This document shows positions 16,753-25,361 of a stretch of 64,000 bases of DNA, piece after piece. The notes beneath the pieces are model-generated. The model saw nothing but the letters and a program-made list of their open reading frames with translations, ran no database searches and had not been told where the DNA came from. A program made the position numbers and the translations under genes. Origin of the DNA: JBKECY01 sp047975025. Its GTDB lineage: Bacteria; Bacillota; Clostridia; Lachnospirales; Lachnospiraceae. The stretch lies in assembly GCA_047975025.1 (NCBI GenBank), contig JBKECY010000052.1:99469-163468 (forward strand), in the 5' to 3' direction. The first letter of the stretch is position 1; each line of letters starts with the position of its first letter.

Positions 16753-17502
16753 TTATTCTGGTGCAACCGTAATCTCGAAAACACTGCGGTCGGCACGATA
16801 ACGCGCCAGCGAATACTCTATTGGCTCTCCGAATACATTGCAGCCCACTGAGCTAAAGTACTGAATTGGCTTTCCCTTGCGCACTCCTAAATATTCCAAA
16901 TCCTTCGCTGTCGCTTCAATTGCTTCGACCCGGCGTTCAATACGCACAATCTTCGTATTCTCATCCCTTCCAAGTACAGAGTACAATGACTCTTTTGTCA
17001 GATCTTCCTCCAGCAAAAATCCACAGCGTTCATAGGGTAAATAGGTCTTGATTGTCACGAGCGGCTCCCCATTGGCCGAACGTTTCCTATGCAGAAATAT
17101 TACCTTGTCATCTTCCTGAATATTCAGATGTTTGGCTACGTCTACGTTGGCCGGCAGCACTTCCATCTCTAACACCTGCGTACTTGCCGTAAATCCCTGA
17201 CGCTCCATTGAGGAGCTGAAAGATTCGATCTTTGTCAGAAAATTCTGGTTGATTTTCGGCCTGGCTACAAAGGTGCCTTTACTCTTCATTCTGTACAGAT
17301 ACCCCTCTTGTACAAGTTCTGCAATGGCCTGACGTACTGTTGTACGACTGAGTTCAAAAATTTCGCAAAGCTCATTTTCTGTTGGAATCAGCTCATCACT
17401 TTTAAAATTCCCTTTTTTTATTTCTGCCAATAGCAACTCTCGCAGCTGAAAATACAGCGGTATGGGGACTGACTTATCTATCTTGTTTTTTTCTAATGCC
17501 AT
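16753..17502 (-). CDS. GntR/HutC-family transcriptional regulator (UTRA domain)
   Basis: ATG 17500-17502 is preferred: it is 9 bp from GGAGG, while the ATG two codons upstream is only 3 bp away. The 249-residue protein has an N-terminal winged helix (PLYFQLRELLLAEIKKGNF; LCEIFELSRTTVRQAIAELV; YRMKSKGTFVARP) in residues about 10-75. A C-terminal UTRA ligand domain follows (KTYLPYERCGFLLEEDL; GKPIQYFSSVGCNVFGEP; the last strand SLARYRADRSVFEITV). UTRA domains usually bind a phosphosugar or related inducer and release DNA. Five matching dyads at promoters from 16.6 to 29.5 kb make it the probable local repressor of sugar uptake and catabolism. It is divergent from the glycerol dehydrogenase gene. 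Confidence 0.93.
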   Translation of the reverse strand: MALEKNKIDKSVPIPLYFQLRELLLAEIKKGNFKSDELIPTENELCEIFELSRTTVRQAIAELVQEGYLYRMKSKGTFVARPKINQNFLTKIESFSSSMERQGFTASTQVLEMEVLPANVDVAKHLNIQEDDKVIFLHRKRSANGEPLVTIKTYLPYERCGFLLEEDLTKESLYSVLGRDENTKIVRIERRVEAIEATAKDLEYLGVRKGKPIQYFSSVGCNVFGEPIEYSLARYRADRSVFEITVAPE

Positions 17503-17549
17503 ATGCATCTTCCTCCGAATTATTTCCCTGTAAATGTCTTTGTTAATAC

Positions 17550-17578
17550 ATTATACTATAATAACTTAGTACATACAA
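17550..17578 (-). promoter_or_regulatory. Putative promoter of the gntR-type gene
   Basis: Minus-strand TATAAT (17550-17555) with a weak TTGTAT (17573-17578) at 17 bp. Operator B begins 28 bp upstream of this -35. Confidence 0.45.
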
Positions 17579-17605
17579 GAACTACTGTTAAATATCATTT
17601 CATTT

Positions 17606-17621
17606 TAATGTCGTTACATTA
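17606..17621. promoter_or_regulatory. GntR-regulon operator, site B
   Basis: TAATGT-CGTT-ACATTA is a perfect 6-bp dyad with 4-bp centre, the best of the five copies. It is followed by CAATATTAC. It lies between the divergent gntR-type and glycerol dehydrogenase genes, 11 bp before the first -35 box of the latter. Confidence 0.8.
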
Positions 17622-17632
17622 CAATATTACTA

Positions 17633-17672
17633 TTGACTTACCTCTTGACGCATGCTATATTGTTTTTATAGA
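17633..17672 (+). promoter_or_regulatory. Two overlapping promoters of the glycerol dehydrogenase gene
   Basis: TTGACT (17633-17638) and TATATT (17656-17661) are 17 bp apart. A second pair, TTGACG (17645-17650) and TATAGA (17667-17672), has 16 bp. Either gives a leader of roughly 30-45 nt. Confidence 0.65.
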
Positions 17673-17711
17673 GTAAGTCTATCGACACATAAAGTCAGGA
17701 GGTAATACGGT

Positions 17712-18827
17712 ATGTCTATGATTCAACACGCAACACGAGCCTTTGGCTCTCCCAGCCGGTATATCCAGGGACGGTACGAACTGGAGCATCTAAAAGAGTA
17801 CACTGATGCCTACGGCAAGAAAACACTTATTCTGACAGATACCTTTTTCTACAAGGACTACCAGAAAAAATTCGAGGATATGTATGCAGGTGGAGACAGC
17901 GATGTTCTTGTATATGAATTCTCCGGTGAAATAACAGCTGAAAAGATTGAGCAAATAGCTGAGGAAGTACGCGGCTTTTCTCCTGATGTTGTAGCCGGTA
18001 TGGGCGGCGGAAAAACAATGGATACAGCTAAGGCAGTTGCCGACCTGTTTAAAGCTGCTACAATCATCATTCCTACCACTGCTTCGACAGATGCCCCCAC
18101 AATTGGGCTATCCGTAATTTATACCGAAACAGGCGAACATGTAGGTGCCCGACATTATATTAAAAATCCTGATTTGGTACTGTTGGATACCGATATTATA
18201 AGCAAAGCACCACTTCGTTTTCTAATTGCCGGTATTGGAGATGCATTAGCAACTTATATCGAAACCAGAGCAAATCTGGAATCCCACTCTCCAAATTACG
18301 TCGGCAAGGGATTCTGTGCCACCGTTGCCGTAAAAGCCATCGCACAGGCATGCCATCAAACAATCTTACAGCAGGGAGTACGTGCTATGGAAGCTGCCCG
18401 TAAGGGGCTTTGTACGATTGATGTCGAAGATGTCATTGAAGCCAACACGCTTCTAAGCGGTCTTGGTGTACAGAATTCAAGCTGTGCCGGTGCACATTCA
18501 ATTGCAGAGGGATTAACTGTACTGCCCGCCTGTGAAAAACTTCTTCATGGTGAAGTCGTTGCCTTTGGAATCCTTGTGCAGCTGCTGATTGAAGGACGCC
18601 CCGAAGAAGAAGTTGAAGAAATCTATTCTTTCTTCAAAGCTGTTGGCCTGCCGGCTACCTTTGAAGCACTAGGAATCAAAGATGTAACCTCTGAGGAGAT
18701 TTTTAAAGTTGCACAGGAGTCCTTGAAATCCTATTGGGACGTGGAACCTTTCCCTGTGACTGCGCAAATGATTAGTGATGCAATGGTACTCGCAGATATA
18801 ATTGGACAAAAATACACAGTCCAGTAG
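17712..18827 (+). CDS. gldA: Glycerol dehydrogenase-like iron/zinc-dependent dehydrogenase
   Basis: The 371-residue enzyme begins at ATG 17712, eight bases after AGGAGGT. It carries GMGGGKTMDTAKAVAD for NAD binding and the metal triad of the family: Asp in GIGDALATY, His in CAGAHSIAEGL and His in LLHGEVVAFG. Family members interconvert glycerol and dihydroxyacetone, and several act on other 1,2-diols. Set among the sugar/polyol genes and next to operator B, it may oxidise a polyol or regenerate NAD by reducing an aldolase product. It is monocistronic: a strong bidirectional terminator follows 22 bp after the stop. Confidence 0.92.
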   Translation: MSMIQHATRAFGSPSRYIQGRYELEHLKEYTDAYGKKTLILTDTFFYKDYQKKFEDMYAGGDSDVLVYEFSGEITAEKIEQIAEEVRGFSPDVVAGMGGGKTMDTAKAVADLFKAATIIIPTTASTDAPTIGLSVIYTETGEHVGARHYIKNPDLVLLDTDIISKAPLRFLIAGIGDALATYIETRANLESHSPNYVGKGFCATVAVKAIAQACHQTILQQGVRAMEAARKGLCTIDVEDVIEANTLLSGLGVQNSSCAGAHSIAEGLTVLPACEKLLHGEVVAFGILVQLLIEGRPEEEVEEIYSFFKAVGLPATFEALGIKDVTSEEIFKVAQESLKSYWDVEPFPVTAQMISDAMVLADIIGQKYTVQ

Positions 18828-18849
18828 AATACCAGCTAACATATAGTAC

Positions 18850-18902
18850 AATACACACGAAGGGCAAAGTGCGAACTATCAGCTTTGCCCTTCGTGTGTA
18901 TT
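18850..18902. terminator. Strong bidirectional terminator between gldA and hipA
   Basis: Perfect 20-bp inverted repeat (18850-18869 and 18883-18902) with GAAGGGCAAAG/CTTTGCCCTTC at its centre and a 13-nt loop. It separates two convergent genes and touches the stop codon of hipA. Confidence 0.85.
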
Positions 18903-20164
18903 TATACTTTAAATGTCATAGCAAATGCAGGTGACATATTCTCAATAGCTCCTCTGCCTAATCCATATTCATTTGCTAATCGTTTCCAATTAGATTCAAC
19001 AATTTCTTTAATATGTTTTAGTTCATCATTTGCCTGTTTTATAGTCAACTGATACATTTTAGCCACTGACAACGCTAGATTAAAATCAATCAAATTACTC
19101 TCAGAATCTACATTTAGTGATAAGGAATCCCCATAAGCACTCGGATTAACATCATATAGCGGAGACAAAATCCACCCATGTGCCGAGAGAATAAATCCAT
19201 GATTTCTTAAATGATCGTCAGTGTTTGAAACCGCCATATTAAATACAATTCTTTTCCATAATTCTAATAAGTCTGTTTTAGGTGTTGCACCATATTTTCG
19301 AATAAATGACGCAATATCCAGATAGCTTGAACCTTCTGATGCGTCTGCTCCATCAGTCTTTCTCAAGAGTGTCATCGCAGAAGAAAAATGTATTCTTTGC
19401 TGCCCATTCCGATCAAATCTTTTAGTAATAAATGTACTTCCCATTTTTGAAAGTTACTCGAGTTTGGCTTCCGGGACATTTAATCCGCAAAGAACTGCAA
19501 GGTCATGTACAACCATCTCCCATGCTGCTACATTTACTTCATCATGTTTTGACGGGAATTTTGCTATCCACAAAGACTGATCAGGTGCCACAATCGAAGC
19601 TTTAGGTCTTGCTCCCCCCAGGGAAGAGCCAGGTGCCACTAATTGACTCAACCATTGTTCTCCAACTCCGTCTTCATTTTTTTCGAATTCAAAAACTGCG
19701 GATTCCAATGTTCTTAGCGTTGTCCACGGCGGTGCTGCCATTTCTCTATCATTCGATAGAAACGGCCCCTCTTCTGACAGGGAAAATCGTAGTGCGCCCA
19801 TTCTGGTTTCATCATATACTCCCAACAAGAAATCTATATCCGTTAACGTTCTGGGTTTGCGTCCTTCCTTTTTTGCTACAATCATTTCTCTTCGTTTCAT
19901 TAGCAGCCGTCCCCAACGATCCGGACATGAATCCGCAAAGACACCAAATAAAGTTTTGCCAGTTGGCGCATATTGCCGCCCCTTATATAATGCCAAATCA
20001 GGATCAAACACGATATTTTCATCAATTATGTTTAACCACCTGTCATCATATTCAAATGACACTATCTCTCGACCTTTCCCGCCATCTACATGCAGGCTTC
20101 CTATTTTGGAAGGAGTAGTTTCTTTCCAGTTTTCATATACATATATCGGGGTTATAAACTCCAT
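18902..20164 (-). pseudogene. hipA: HipA-type serine/threonine kinase toxin, interrupted by an in-frame stop
   Basis: One frame from ATG 20164 to 18902 encodes a normal-length HipA of about 420 residues, but codon 237 (19454-19456) is TAA. The N-terminal piece (236 residues) holds the HipA fold and the loop GSSLGGARPK (179-188). The C-terminal piece, readable from ATG 19444, holds the catalytic NTDDHLRNHGF and YDVNP segments. Sequence continues smoothly across the stop (VPEAKLE, stop, LSKMGSTFITKRFDR), where other HipA proteins have a sense codon, so AAA to TAA is likely. Intact HipA phosphorylates GltX and causes growth arrest. Neither fragment alone should be active. The gene follows hipB by 3 bp. 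Confidence 0.88.
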
Positions 20165-20167
20165 ATT

Positions 20168-20485
20168 TTACCTATTCCCTTGGGCTCTTTTACGTGAGGG
20201 CAGATTTAAATCCTGTAATTTTCTACCGAACACGTCATCCTTAGCAATTAATTCCAAATCCTTATCCATTCCACCTAATGCATGTAATACCGCTGCATAA
20301 GTTCCTAATGAAACCGTCGGAGTTCCTTTTTCAACCGACCATAATGTAGCCCTGCTAATACCGGCTCTTTCAGCAATTAATTCTGTCGAAAGATTACGAC
20401 GTAGTCTGGCCTTTTTTATTTGCTCCCCCATTACTTCGAGTATTTCTTGGGTTTCTGGCATAATAGCAATAGTTTTTTTACTCAT
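20168..20485 (-). CDS. hipB: HipB-type XRE antitoxin/repressor
   Basis: The 105-residue protein has a Xre helix-turn-helix at about 20-75 (IKKARLRRNLSTELIAERAG, then ISRATLWSVEKGTPTVSLGT). Its C-terminal tail is basic (NLPSRKRAQGNR). HipB proteins bind operator dyads at their own promoter and hold HipA inactive. It is the first gene of the hipBA pair, with ATG 20483-20485 behind AGAGGTGATAAT. Because the hipA partner is broken, its present role may be only DNA binding. Two matching operator half-sites overlap its promoter. Confidence 0.9.
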   Translation of the reverse strand: MSKKTIAIMPETQEILEVMGEQIKKARLRRNLSTELIAERAGISRATLWSVEKGTPTVSLGTYAAVLHALGGMDKDLELIAKDDVFGRKLQDLNLPSRKRAQGNR

Positions 20486-20499
20486 ATTATCACCTCTAT

Positions 20500-20546
20500 G
20501 TTTATTATATTAAACTATTTTTAGCTTTTTGTCAATTATATTAAAC
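20500..20546 (-). promoter_or_regulatory. hipBA promoter with two repeated operator elements
   Basis: Minus-strand TTGACA (20530-20535) and TAATAT (20507-20512) are 17 bp apart. The 12-mer GTTTAATATAAT occurs twice on the minus strand, at 20504-20515 over the -10 and at 20535-20546 touching the -35. The copies are 31 bp apart, three helical turns. The first is also a dyad, GTTTA-N6-TAAAC at 20500-20515. Confidence 0.75.
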
Positions 20547-20570
20547 GTTATAACTATTCTTTTCAGCACA

Positions 20571-20600
20571 AAAAGCACCGCCAGTCAAATGACTGGCGGT
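20571..20600 (-). terminator. Terminator of the sugar-importer operon
   Basis: Perfect 11-bp stem ACCGCCAGTCA/TGACTGGCGGT with a 2-nt loop, followed on the minus strand by GCTTTTTG. It lies 31 bp after the last gene of the operon that starts at 26546. Confidence 0.9.
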
Positions 20601-20631
20601 AGCTAAAATCTATCTTTGCTGCGTATCACTT

Positions 20632-21669
20632 CTAAAATACAATTATCCCTTTTTTCCCAATTTTACGATCCAATAATTTTTGAAACGCATCTACTGAGTC
20701 ATCAAATTTGAAATAGTCTGATATAAATTCTTTAATCACAAGTCTGCCTTCCAATATCCATTCCATAATTTGAGCAGTCGCTTCTCCCTCTTCCCTTTTT
20801 CTGGGCATCTGCTGGTATATGACCTGCCAGTTATAATCTGCTTTTGAAAAGTCGATCGTAATCTCCTCTTTTTCCGGTACACCATAGCAGAGCACTTTAC
20901 CTCTGTCAGCAATCAAAGGCATAGCCTGATTTACAATAGCCGGTGAGCCTACTGCATCCAGCACATAATTGACTCCTTGCGGGTACAGACCCCGAATTTG
21001 AGCCGGCAGATCACCCTCCTTGCTGTTAAACGTCTTCGTTGCACCATTTAGTCTGGCACTTTCCAGCTTTTCTTCAATTACATCGACTGCTATGAGTTCA
21101 GATACACCTAATAATGACAGAATTTTGATAAAGCTAAGCCCTACCGGGCCACATCCAAAGACCACAATGGTTTCATGCGGCTGTATGCCAAAATAACGGA
21201 TATTACTTAATACCTCTCGAAATGTAACCAGCATTACAGCATCAACCGGGTCCAGGGAGGGATCCAGAACCGTTTGCGCATAAGCACAATCCGGAATCTC
21301 CTCATCCGCTGCATACACTGCCATCTTATCCCAGACAACGCCATACTCACTCATTGCCCCCCAGCCTGATCCCAGCCCCGGATACAAAGTTTCATCAGGA
21401 TCAACAAACGGAAGCAGTACTTTGTCACCTACTTTGTAGCCGCGTACATCCGAACCGACTTCTACCACTTCTCCCACACCTTCATGCCCCAGCATAATAG
21501 GATATAGATCTTTGGGGAAGCCTTTAAAGGTATGATGGAGCAGCTTTACATCCGTTCCGCACATGCCATTCGCAATCATTTTGACCAAGGCCTGCTTTGA
21601 ATTAATTGCAGGTGTTGGTACTTCCTGCAGCCCGAAGCTGCCATCTTTTTCTATCACAAATGTTCTCAC
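20632..21669 (-). CDS. Zinc-dependent medium-chain dehydrogenase without structural zinc site
   Basis: The 345-residue protein is an MDR alcohol/sugar dehydrogenase. It has Cys37 in GMCGTD and GHEGVGEV with His62-Glu63 for catalytic zinc, and Rossmann motif FGCGPVGLSF. The four-cysteine structural zinc lobe is absent; in its place is a Gly/Pro-rich segment (DPDETLYPGLGSGWGAMSEY). That resembles glucose 1-dehydrogenase-like and related sugar dehydrogenases. It is the fifth and last gene of the importer operon, so it probably oxidises the imported sugar or polyol as the first catabolic step. The exact substrate cannot be read from sequence. Confidence 0.88.
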   Translation of the reverse strand: MRTFVIEKDGSFGLQEVPTPAINSKQALVKMIANGMCGTDVKLLHHTFKGFPKDLYPIMLGHEGVGEVVEVGSDVRGYKVGDKVLLPFVDPDETLYPGLGSGWGAMSEYGVVWDKMAVYAADEEIPDCAYAQTVLDPSLDPVDAVMLVTFREVLSNIRYFGIQPHETIVVFGCGPVGLSFIKILSLLGVSELIAVDVIEEKLESARLNGATKTFNSKEGDLPAQIRGLYPQGVNYVLDAVGSPAIVNQAMPLIADRGKVLCYGVPEKEEITIDFSKADYNWQVIYQQMPRKREEGEATAQIMEWILEGRLVIKEFISDYFKFDDSVDAFQKLLDRKIGKKGIIVF

Positions 21670-21681
21670 TATGATTTCCTC

Positions 21682-22674
21682 CTATTTTACAATAAAACTT
21701 CGTGAAGAACGATCCGTATTAATCGCAATTGCAATCAATACAACCAGTCCAAACACAATTTTCTGCCAGTATACGTTAACACTTACAATGTTCATCCCAT
21801 TCTTAATAATGGATACAATGAACACGCCCAAAATTGTGGTCAATATATTGCCCGAGCCTCCAATTAAAGCCGTTCCCCCAAGAACTACGGCTGAAATGAC
21901 CATCAAGGTGAAAGAGTCACCGACCGTTGGGGCACTGCTCTTGGCTTTGGCCATCAGAAAGATTGCCCCCAGTGCCACACAGAATCCATTGATTGCAAAC
22001 GCTGTGATTTTTATTCTGTCGACCGGTATTCCCGCCATACGTGCGGCTCGCTCATTACCGCCTATTGCATATAATCCCCGTCCAAATGGTGTCCTCGTCA
22101 ATATGACATAATACACCACGATCAGTACCAGTACGAGAATCAACGGAAGCCCCAGCGGACCCAACGAAATTTTATACCAGTTAATCGTTCCCCACAGATT
22201 TTTAGGAATCGAAACTGGGGAATTACTGATCAGAAGGGCTATGGAATTCCATATGGACATAAATGCAAGAGAGGCTATAAACGAGGGGACTTTAAGCTTT
22301 ACATGAATCACTCCCAGAATCATACCCGCAAGTATTGAAAAGAGGATGGTGAGCGTAAAGGCCACCAGCATAATGAACCAGTCTGCATAAAATGTATCCT
22401 TGAATTTCATAATGATGCTGAGTACCATGACATTTGCCACAGAACACATAGCTCCTACTGACAAATCAATCGAGCCAATCAGAATAATCGGCATCATTCC
22501 CGCCGCCATAATCATAAGAGGAGCCGTATCGCTCAGCAGATTATTAATATTGGAAATATTCAGGAAGCTTCTTTCCATCAGGGTAAATACAACTACCAGA
22601 CACACAATCACGACAAGGCTGAAGTATCTCGTAAGACTCCCCTTACTAATCTCAAATTTTTTCATTTCTTCCAC
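21682..22674 (-). CDS. Sugar ABC transporter permease (RbsC/XylH type), second of two
   Basis: The 330-residue membrane protein has about eight to ten hydrophobic segments. It carries the RbsC-family marks GSIDLSVGAMCSV, RTPFGRGLYAIGGNERAARM (the coupling-helix region) and GGTALIGGSGNILTT. It forms the membrane channel with the other permease at 24229-25248, energised by the ATPase between them. Having two different permeases suggests a heterodimer, whereas RbsC usually acts as a homodimer. Three bases separate it from the ATPase gene. Confidence 0.93.
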   Translation of the reverse strand: MEEMKKFEISKGSLTRYFSLVVIVCLVVVFTLMERSFLNISNINNLLSDTAPLMIMAAGMMPIILIGSIDLSVGAMCSVANVMVLSIIMKFKDTFYADWFIMLVAFTLTILFSILAGMILGVIHVKLKVPSFIASLAFMSIWNSIALLISNSPVSIPKNLWGTINWYKISLGPLGLPLILVLVLIVVYYVILTRTPFGRGLYAIGGNERAARMAGIPVDRIKITAFAINGFCVALGAIFLMAKAKSSAPTVGDSFTLMVISAVVLGGTALIGGSGNILTTILGVFIVSIIKNGMNIVSVNVYWQKIVFGLVVLIAIAINTDRSSRSFIVK

Positions 22675-22677
22675 CTC

Positions 22678-24210
22678 CTAGACCATCATGCTGATTATGG
22701 ATACCTGTGTCGGCTTGCTGTCAACAGCCGCATCCAGCTCTCCGGTAATCAATCCATCGCGCATGATCAACACCCGGTTCGACATTCCAATGCACTCATC
22801 CAGGGTATCGCCCAAGAGAATTATGGATTTTCCTTCTGCAACCATCTTACGAATCAAATCGTAGATTTCTTCTTTTGCTCCGACATCCACACCGCGTGTA
22901 GGATGATTCAATATAACAATTTGGGCTTCTGATGCAAGTGCTCTTGCAAACACGACCTTTTGCTGGTTGCCACCGGAGAGCTGTATCAGAAGTTCATCCT
23001 TGCCGCTGGTCTTAATGCGAAGCTTTTTGATCCACTCAACAGCCTGTGCGGATACTATCTTGCGGGAGACAAGCAGCCGTCTGCGCAAGAGTTTGGCATT
23101 CGATAATGCAATATTATCTTCTACTGACAGCCCTCGTACGATACCTTCAATCATCCGCTCCATTGGAATCATTAAAATCCCGTCCCTTAACGCCTGTGCG
23201 GGTGCAGAATAATTAACGCGCTGCCCTCTGACTTTCATATGACCGGAGTCTGCCTTCTCATCTCCGCAGAGCACAGAGCAGATTTCCTCTTTGCCGGAGC
23301 CTACCACACCACAAAATCCTAAGATTTCTCCCCTGTGCAGCTGGAAGCTTACATGCTTGAATTTTCCCCAGCACCCTAAGTCAGCCGCCTCAAGTACCAC
23401 CTCTTCTTCCGGTGTGATCTGCTTATCCAGATGATAATACTCTGTCGTTGTTTCATGGCCGACCATGCGTTCATACAATATTTCTTCTGTGGCTTCTGCA
23501 ATAGGCATATTTCCGGCGTTTTGACCGTCTTTATACACATAGACACGATCTGATATTTCCAATACTTCATCCAGCCTGTGTGATACAAAAATGACCGAAT
23601 GCCCTTTGGCCGTTAATTTACGAATTTCTTTGAAAAGTACCTGTACCTCTGTTTCATTTAGTACAGAAGTTGGCTCATCCAGCAGAATCAGGCATTTCCC
23701 ATCGGCAGAAGCATTCTTTGTAATATTAACTACCTTAGCGATTTCTATCATTTGACGGGTTGCAAAATTAAGGTCAATTACTTTCTTCTTAGGATTAATA
23801 TGCTCACACCCTACCTCCGAGAGTACATTCTTCGCCTCTTCATACATTTTTTTCCAGTTTACTATTCCCAAGTGCTTAAACTCTTTTTCATGCCCGAAGA
23901 AAATGTTCTGTCCTACGGAAAGTGTTGTAATCAAGGACTGCTCCTGATACACCATCCCAATCCCGTCAGCATTTGCCTCCAGTGGATTCTGCGGGGCGAA
24001 CGGTTTGCTGCGCAGCATCATCTCTCCGGAGGTCTGCGGCTGTACCCCTATGATAATCTTCATAAGAGTTGATTTTCCCGCTCCATTCTCTCCAATTAAA
24101 CCTATGACTTCCCCTTCATAAACATCCAGGTCTACACCTTTTAAAGCCTGCGTTCCATGAAAGGATTTTGTTATGTTCTTTGCACTAAATAACAATTGTC
24201 TATCTGCCAT
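22678..24210 (-). CDS. Sugar ABC transporter ATPase with two nucleotide-binding domains (RbsA/MglA type)
   Basis: The 510-residue cytoplasmic ATPase contains two ABC domains. The first has Walker A GENGAGKST, a degenerate signature region NFATRQMIEIAK and Walker B LILLDEPTS. The second has an altered Walker A, GVVGSGKEE, signature LSGGNQQKVVFARAL and Walker B IVILNHPTRGVD. Degeneration of the second site is normal for the RbsA/XylG/MglA group. It powers uptake through the two permeases encoded on either side. It sits in the middle of the five-gene operon from 26546 to 20632. Confidence 0.95.
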   Translation of the reverse strand: MADRQLLFSAKNITKSFHGTQALKGVDLDVYEGEVIGLIGENGAGKSTLMKIIIGVQPQTSGEMMLRSKPFAPQNPLEANADGIGMVYQEQSLITTLSVGQNIFFGHEKEFKHLGIVNWKKMYEEAKNVLSEVGCEHINPKKKVIDLNFATRQMIEIAKVVNITKNASADGKCLILLDEPTSVLNETEVQVLFKEIRKLTAKGHSVIFVSHRLDEVLEISDRVYVYKDGQNAGNMPIAEATEEILYERMVGHETTTEYYHLDKQITPEEEVVLEAADLGCWGKFKHVSFQLHRGEILGFCGVVGSGKEEICSVLCGDEKADSGHMKVRGQRVNYSAPAQALRDGILMIPMERMIEGIVRGLSVEDNIALSNAKLLRRRLLVSRKIVSAQAVEWIKKLRIKTSGKDELLIQLSGGNQQKVVFARALASEAQIVILNHPTRGVDVGAKEEIYDLIRKMVAEGKSIILLGDTLDECIGMSNRVLIMRDGLITGELDAAVDSKPTQVSIISMMV

Positions 24211-24228
24211 ATCTCTCCCTCCATGCTT

Positions 24229-25248
24229 CTACTTACTGATAACCGTAGCATCATGCTTAATTGTCAGGATAACCGCAATCAGTATGATGGCACCTTGAAT
24301 ACCTGTCTTGATGTTTGGGTTTACCCCCATCATGGTCAGACCATTAATTAAAACAGTCATAATCAGTGTTCCTACAACCGTATTGACGACACCGCCTTTG
24401 CCTCCTGTCAGCGCCGTACCTCCAATAACAACCGCTGCCTGCGCCGGGAACATCTGGTCCGTTCCAATGGCTATCTGCCCTTGTCCCAACCGCAGTGCAC
24501 CAATTACACCGGCAACACCATAGCAGAACCCCGCCAGTATAAACACTTTGATTTTTACTCGGTCTACCTGTATTCCTACCGCTTTAGGGATTGTCTCATC
24601 TGTTCCAATAGCATATATATGACGCCCGAATGGGGTAAACTCCTGAATATAATAGCAGATGGCCAGAACGACTAATGCAATCCACGTAATTACCGGAATC
24701 CCCAGAAAGGAAGCTTTAGGAATCGCCACCATGAGCGGATCCCGGATCGTTGCCGGTTTTCCGCTATATGAGAGCATCCCGATTCCGATACAGATATTCA
24801 TAAATGCAAAGCTTACCATAAAAGATGGGATTTTTACTTTTACATAAATCACTCCCACAATAAATCCAATCAGGACTGCACAAAGGATGGCCAGACACAG
24901 CCCGAACACCCCCATATTATTCGCATTCTTAGAATTAGCGACAAAGATGGCAGCAAGTGACCCCACCATCCCGACACTGCCGTCGATTGAAAGATCGATA
25001 CTGCCTATCATTATTACGAAGGTGAGTCCCAATGCTACCAGCAATGGAATCGACCATTGGTTCAAAATTGCCACCAGGTTGTCAAATCCCAGAAAGGATC
25101 TGCCCTTTAAAATTGAAAATACGATGAACAGCGCTGCCAGAACACCTACCGGTGCCCAACGCATCATTTTTTCTTTTTGATTATCTGCTTTTACTTTTGC
25201 AGCAAATTCCTCTGTAATGGTAAGTGCCACCCGATTTTTTGCTTCCAT
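24229..25248 (-). CDS. Sugar ABC transporter permease (RbsC type), first of two
   Basis: ATG 25246-25248 is preferred because GGGAG lies 7 bp before it; in-frame ATGs at 25275 and 25266 are weaker. The 339-residue protein has a cytoplasmic N-terminus of about 30 residues. Multiple membrane helices follow, with GSIDLSIDGSVGMVG, TPFGRHIYAIGTDETIPKAV and GGTALTGGKGGVVNTVVGTL. It is paralogous to the permease at 21682-22674. The GGNE-type segment of that protein reads GTDE here, so the two probably take different positions in a heterodimer. A hairpin (25283-25303) separates it from the binding-protein gene upstream. Confidence 0.92.
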   Translation of the reverse strand: MEAKNRVALTITEEFAAKVKADNQKEKMMRWAPVGVLAALFIVFSILKGRSFLGFDNLVAILNQWSIPLLVALGLTFVIMIGSIDLSIDGSVGMVGSLAAIFVANSKNANNMGVFGLCLAILCAVLIGFIVGVIYVKVKIPSFMVSFAFMNICIGIGMLSYSGKPATIRDPLMVAIPKASFLGIPVITWIALVVLAICYYIQEFTPFGRHIYAIGTDETIPKAVGIQVDRVKIKVFILAGFCYGVAGVIGALRLGQGQIAIGTDQMFPAQAAVVIGGTALTGGKGGVVNTVVGTLIMTVLINGLTMMGVNPNIKTGIQGAIILIAVILTIKHDATVISK

Positions 25249-25282
25249 AACATCACTCCCATCCATGTTTTTCACAAGACGA

Positions 25283-25303
25283 GGGCTGATTCAATCTCAG
25301 CCC
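25283..25303 (-). other. Intra-operon stem-loop after the binding-protein gene
   Basis: GGGCTGA and TCAGCCC form a perfect 7-bp stem with a 7-nt loop and no T-run. It lies between the binding-protein stop (25362) and the first permease, where such hairpins usually protect the 3' end of the binding-protein message. The effect is inferred. Confidence 0.6.
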
Positions 25304-25361
25304 CAGTCTGTTCATCTGTGTATCTGATACTTGCATGCCACACTCTGGACTGCGCTGCCTG

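Noticed and set aside
18902..20485. A three-gene HipBST-type toxin system, given that hipA is in two pieces
   Set aside because: In HipBST the separate small protein corresponds only to the N-terminal HipA subdomain. Here the break is an in-frame stop in the middle of the kinase, with no ribosome site at the second piece.
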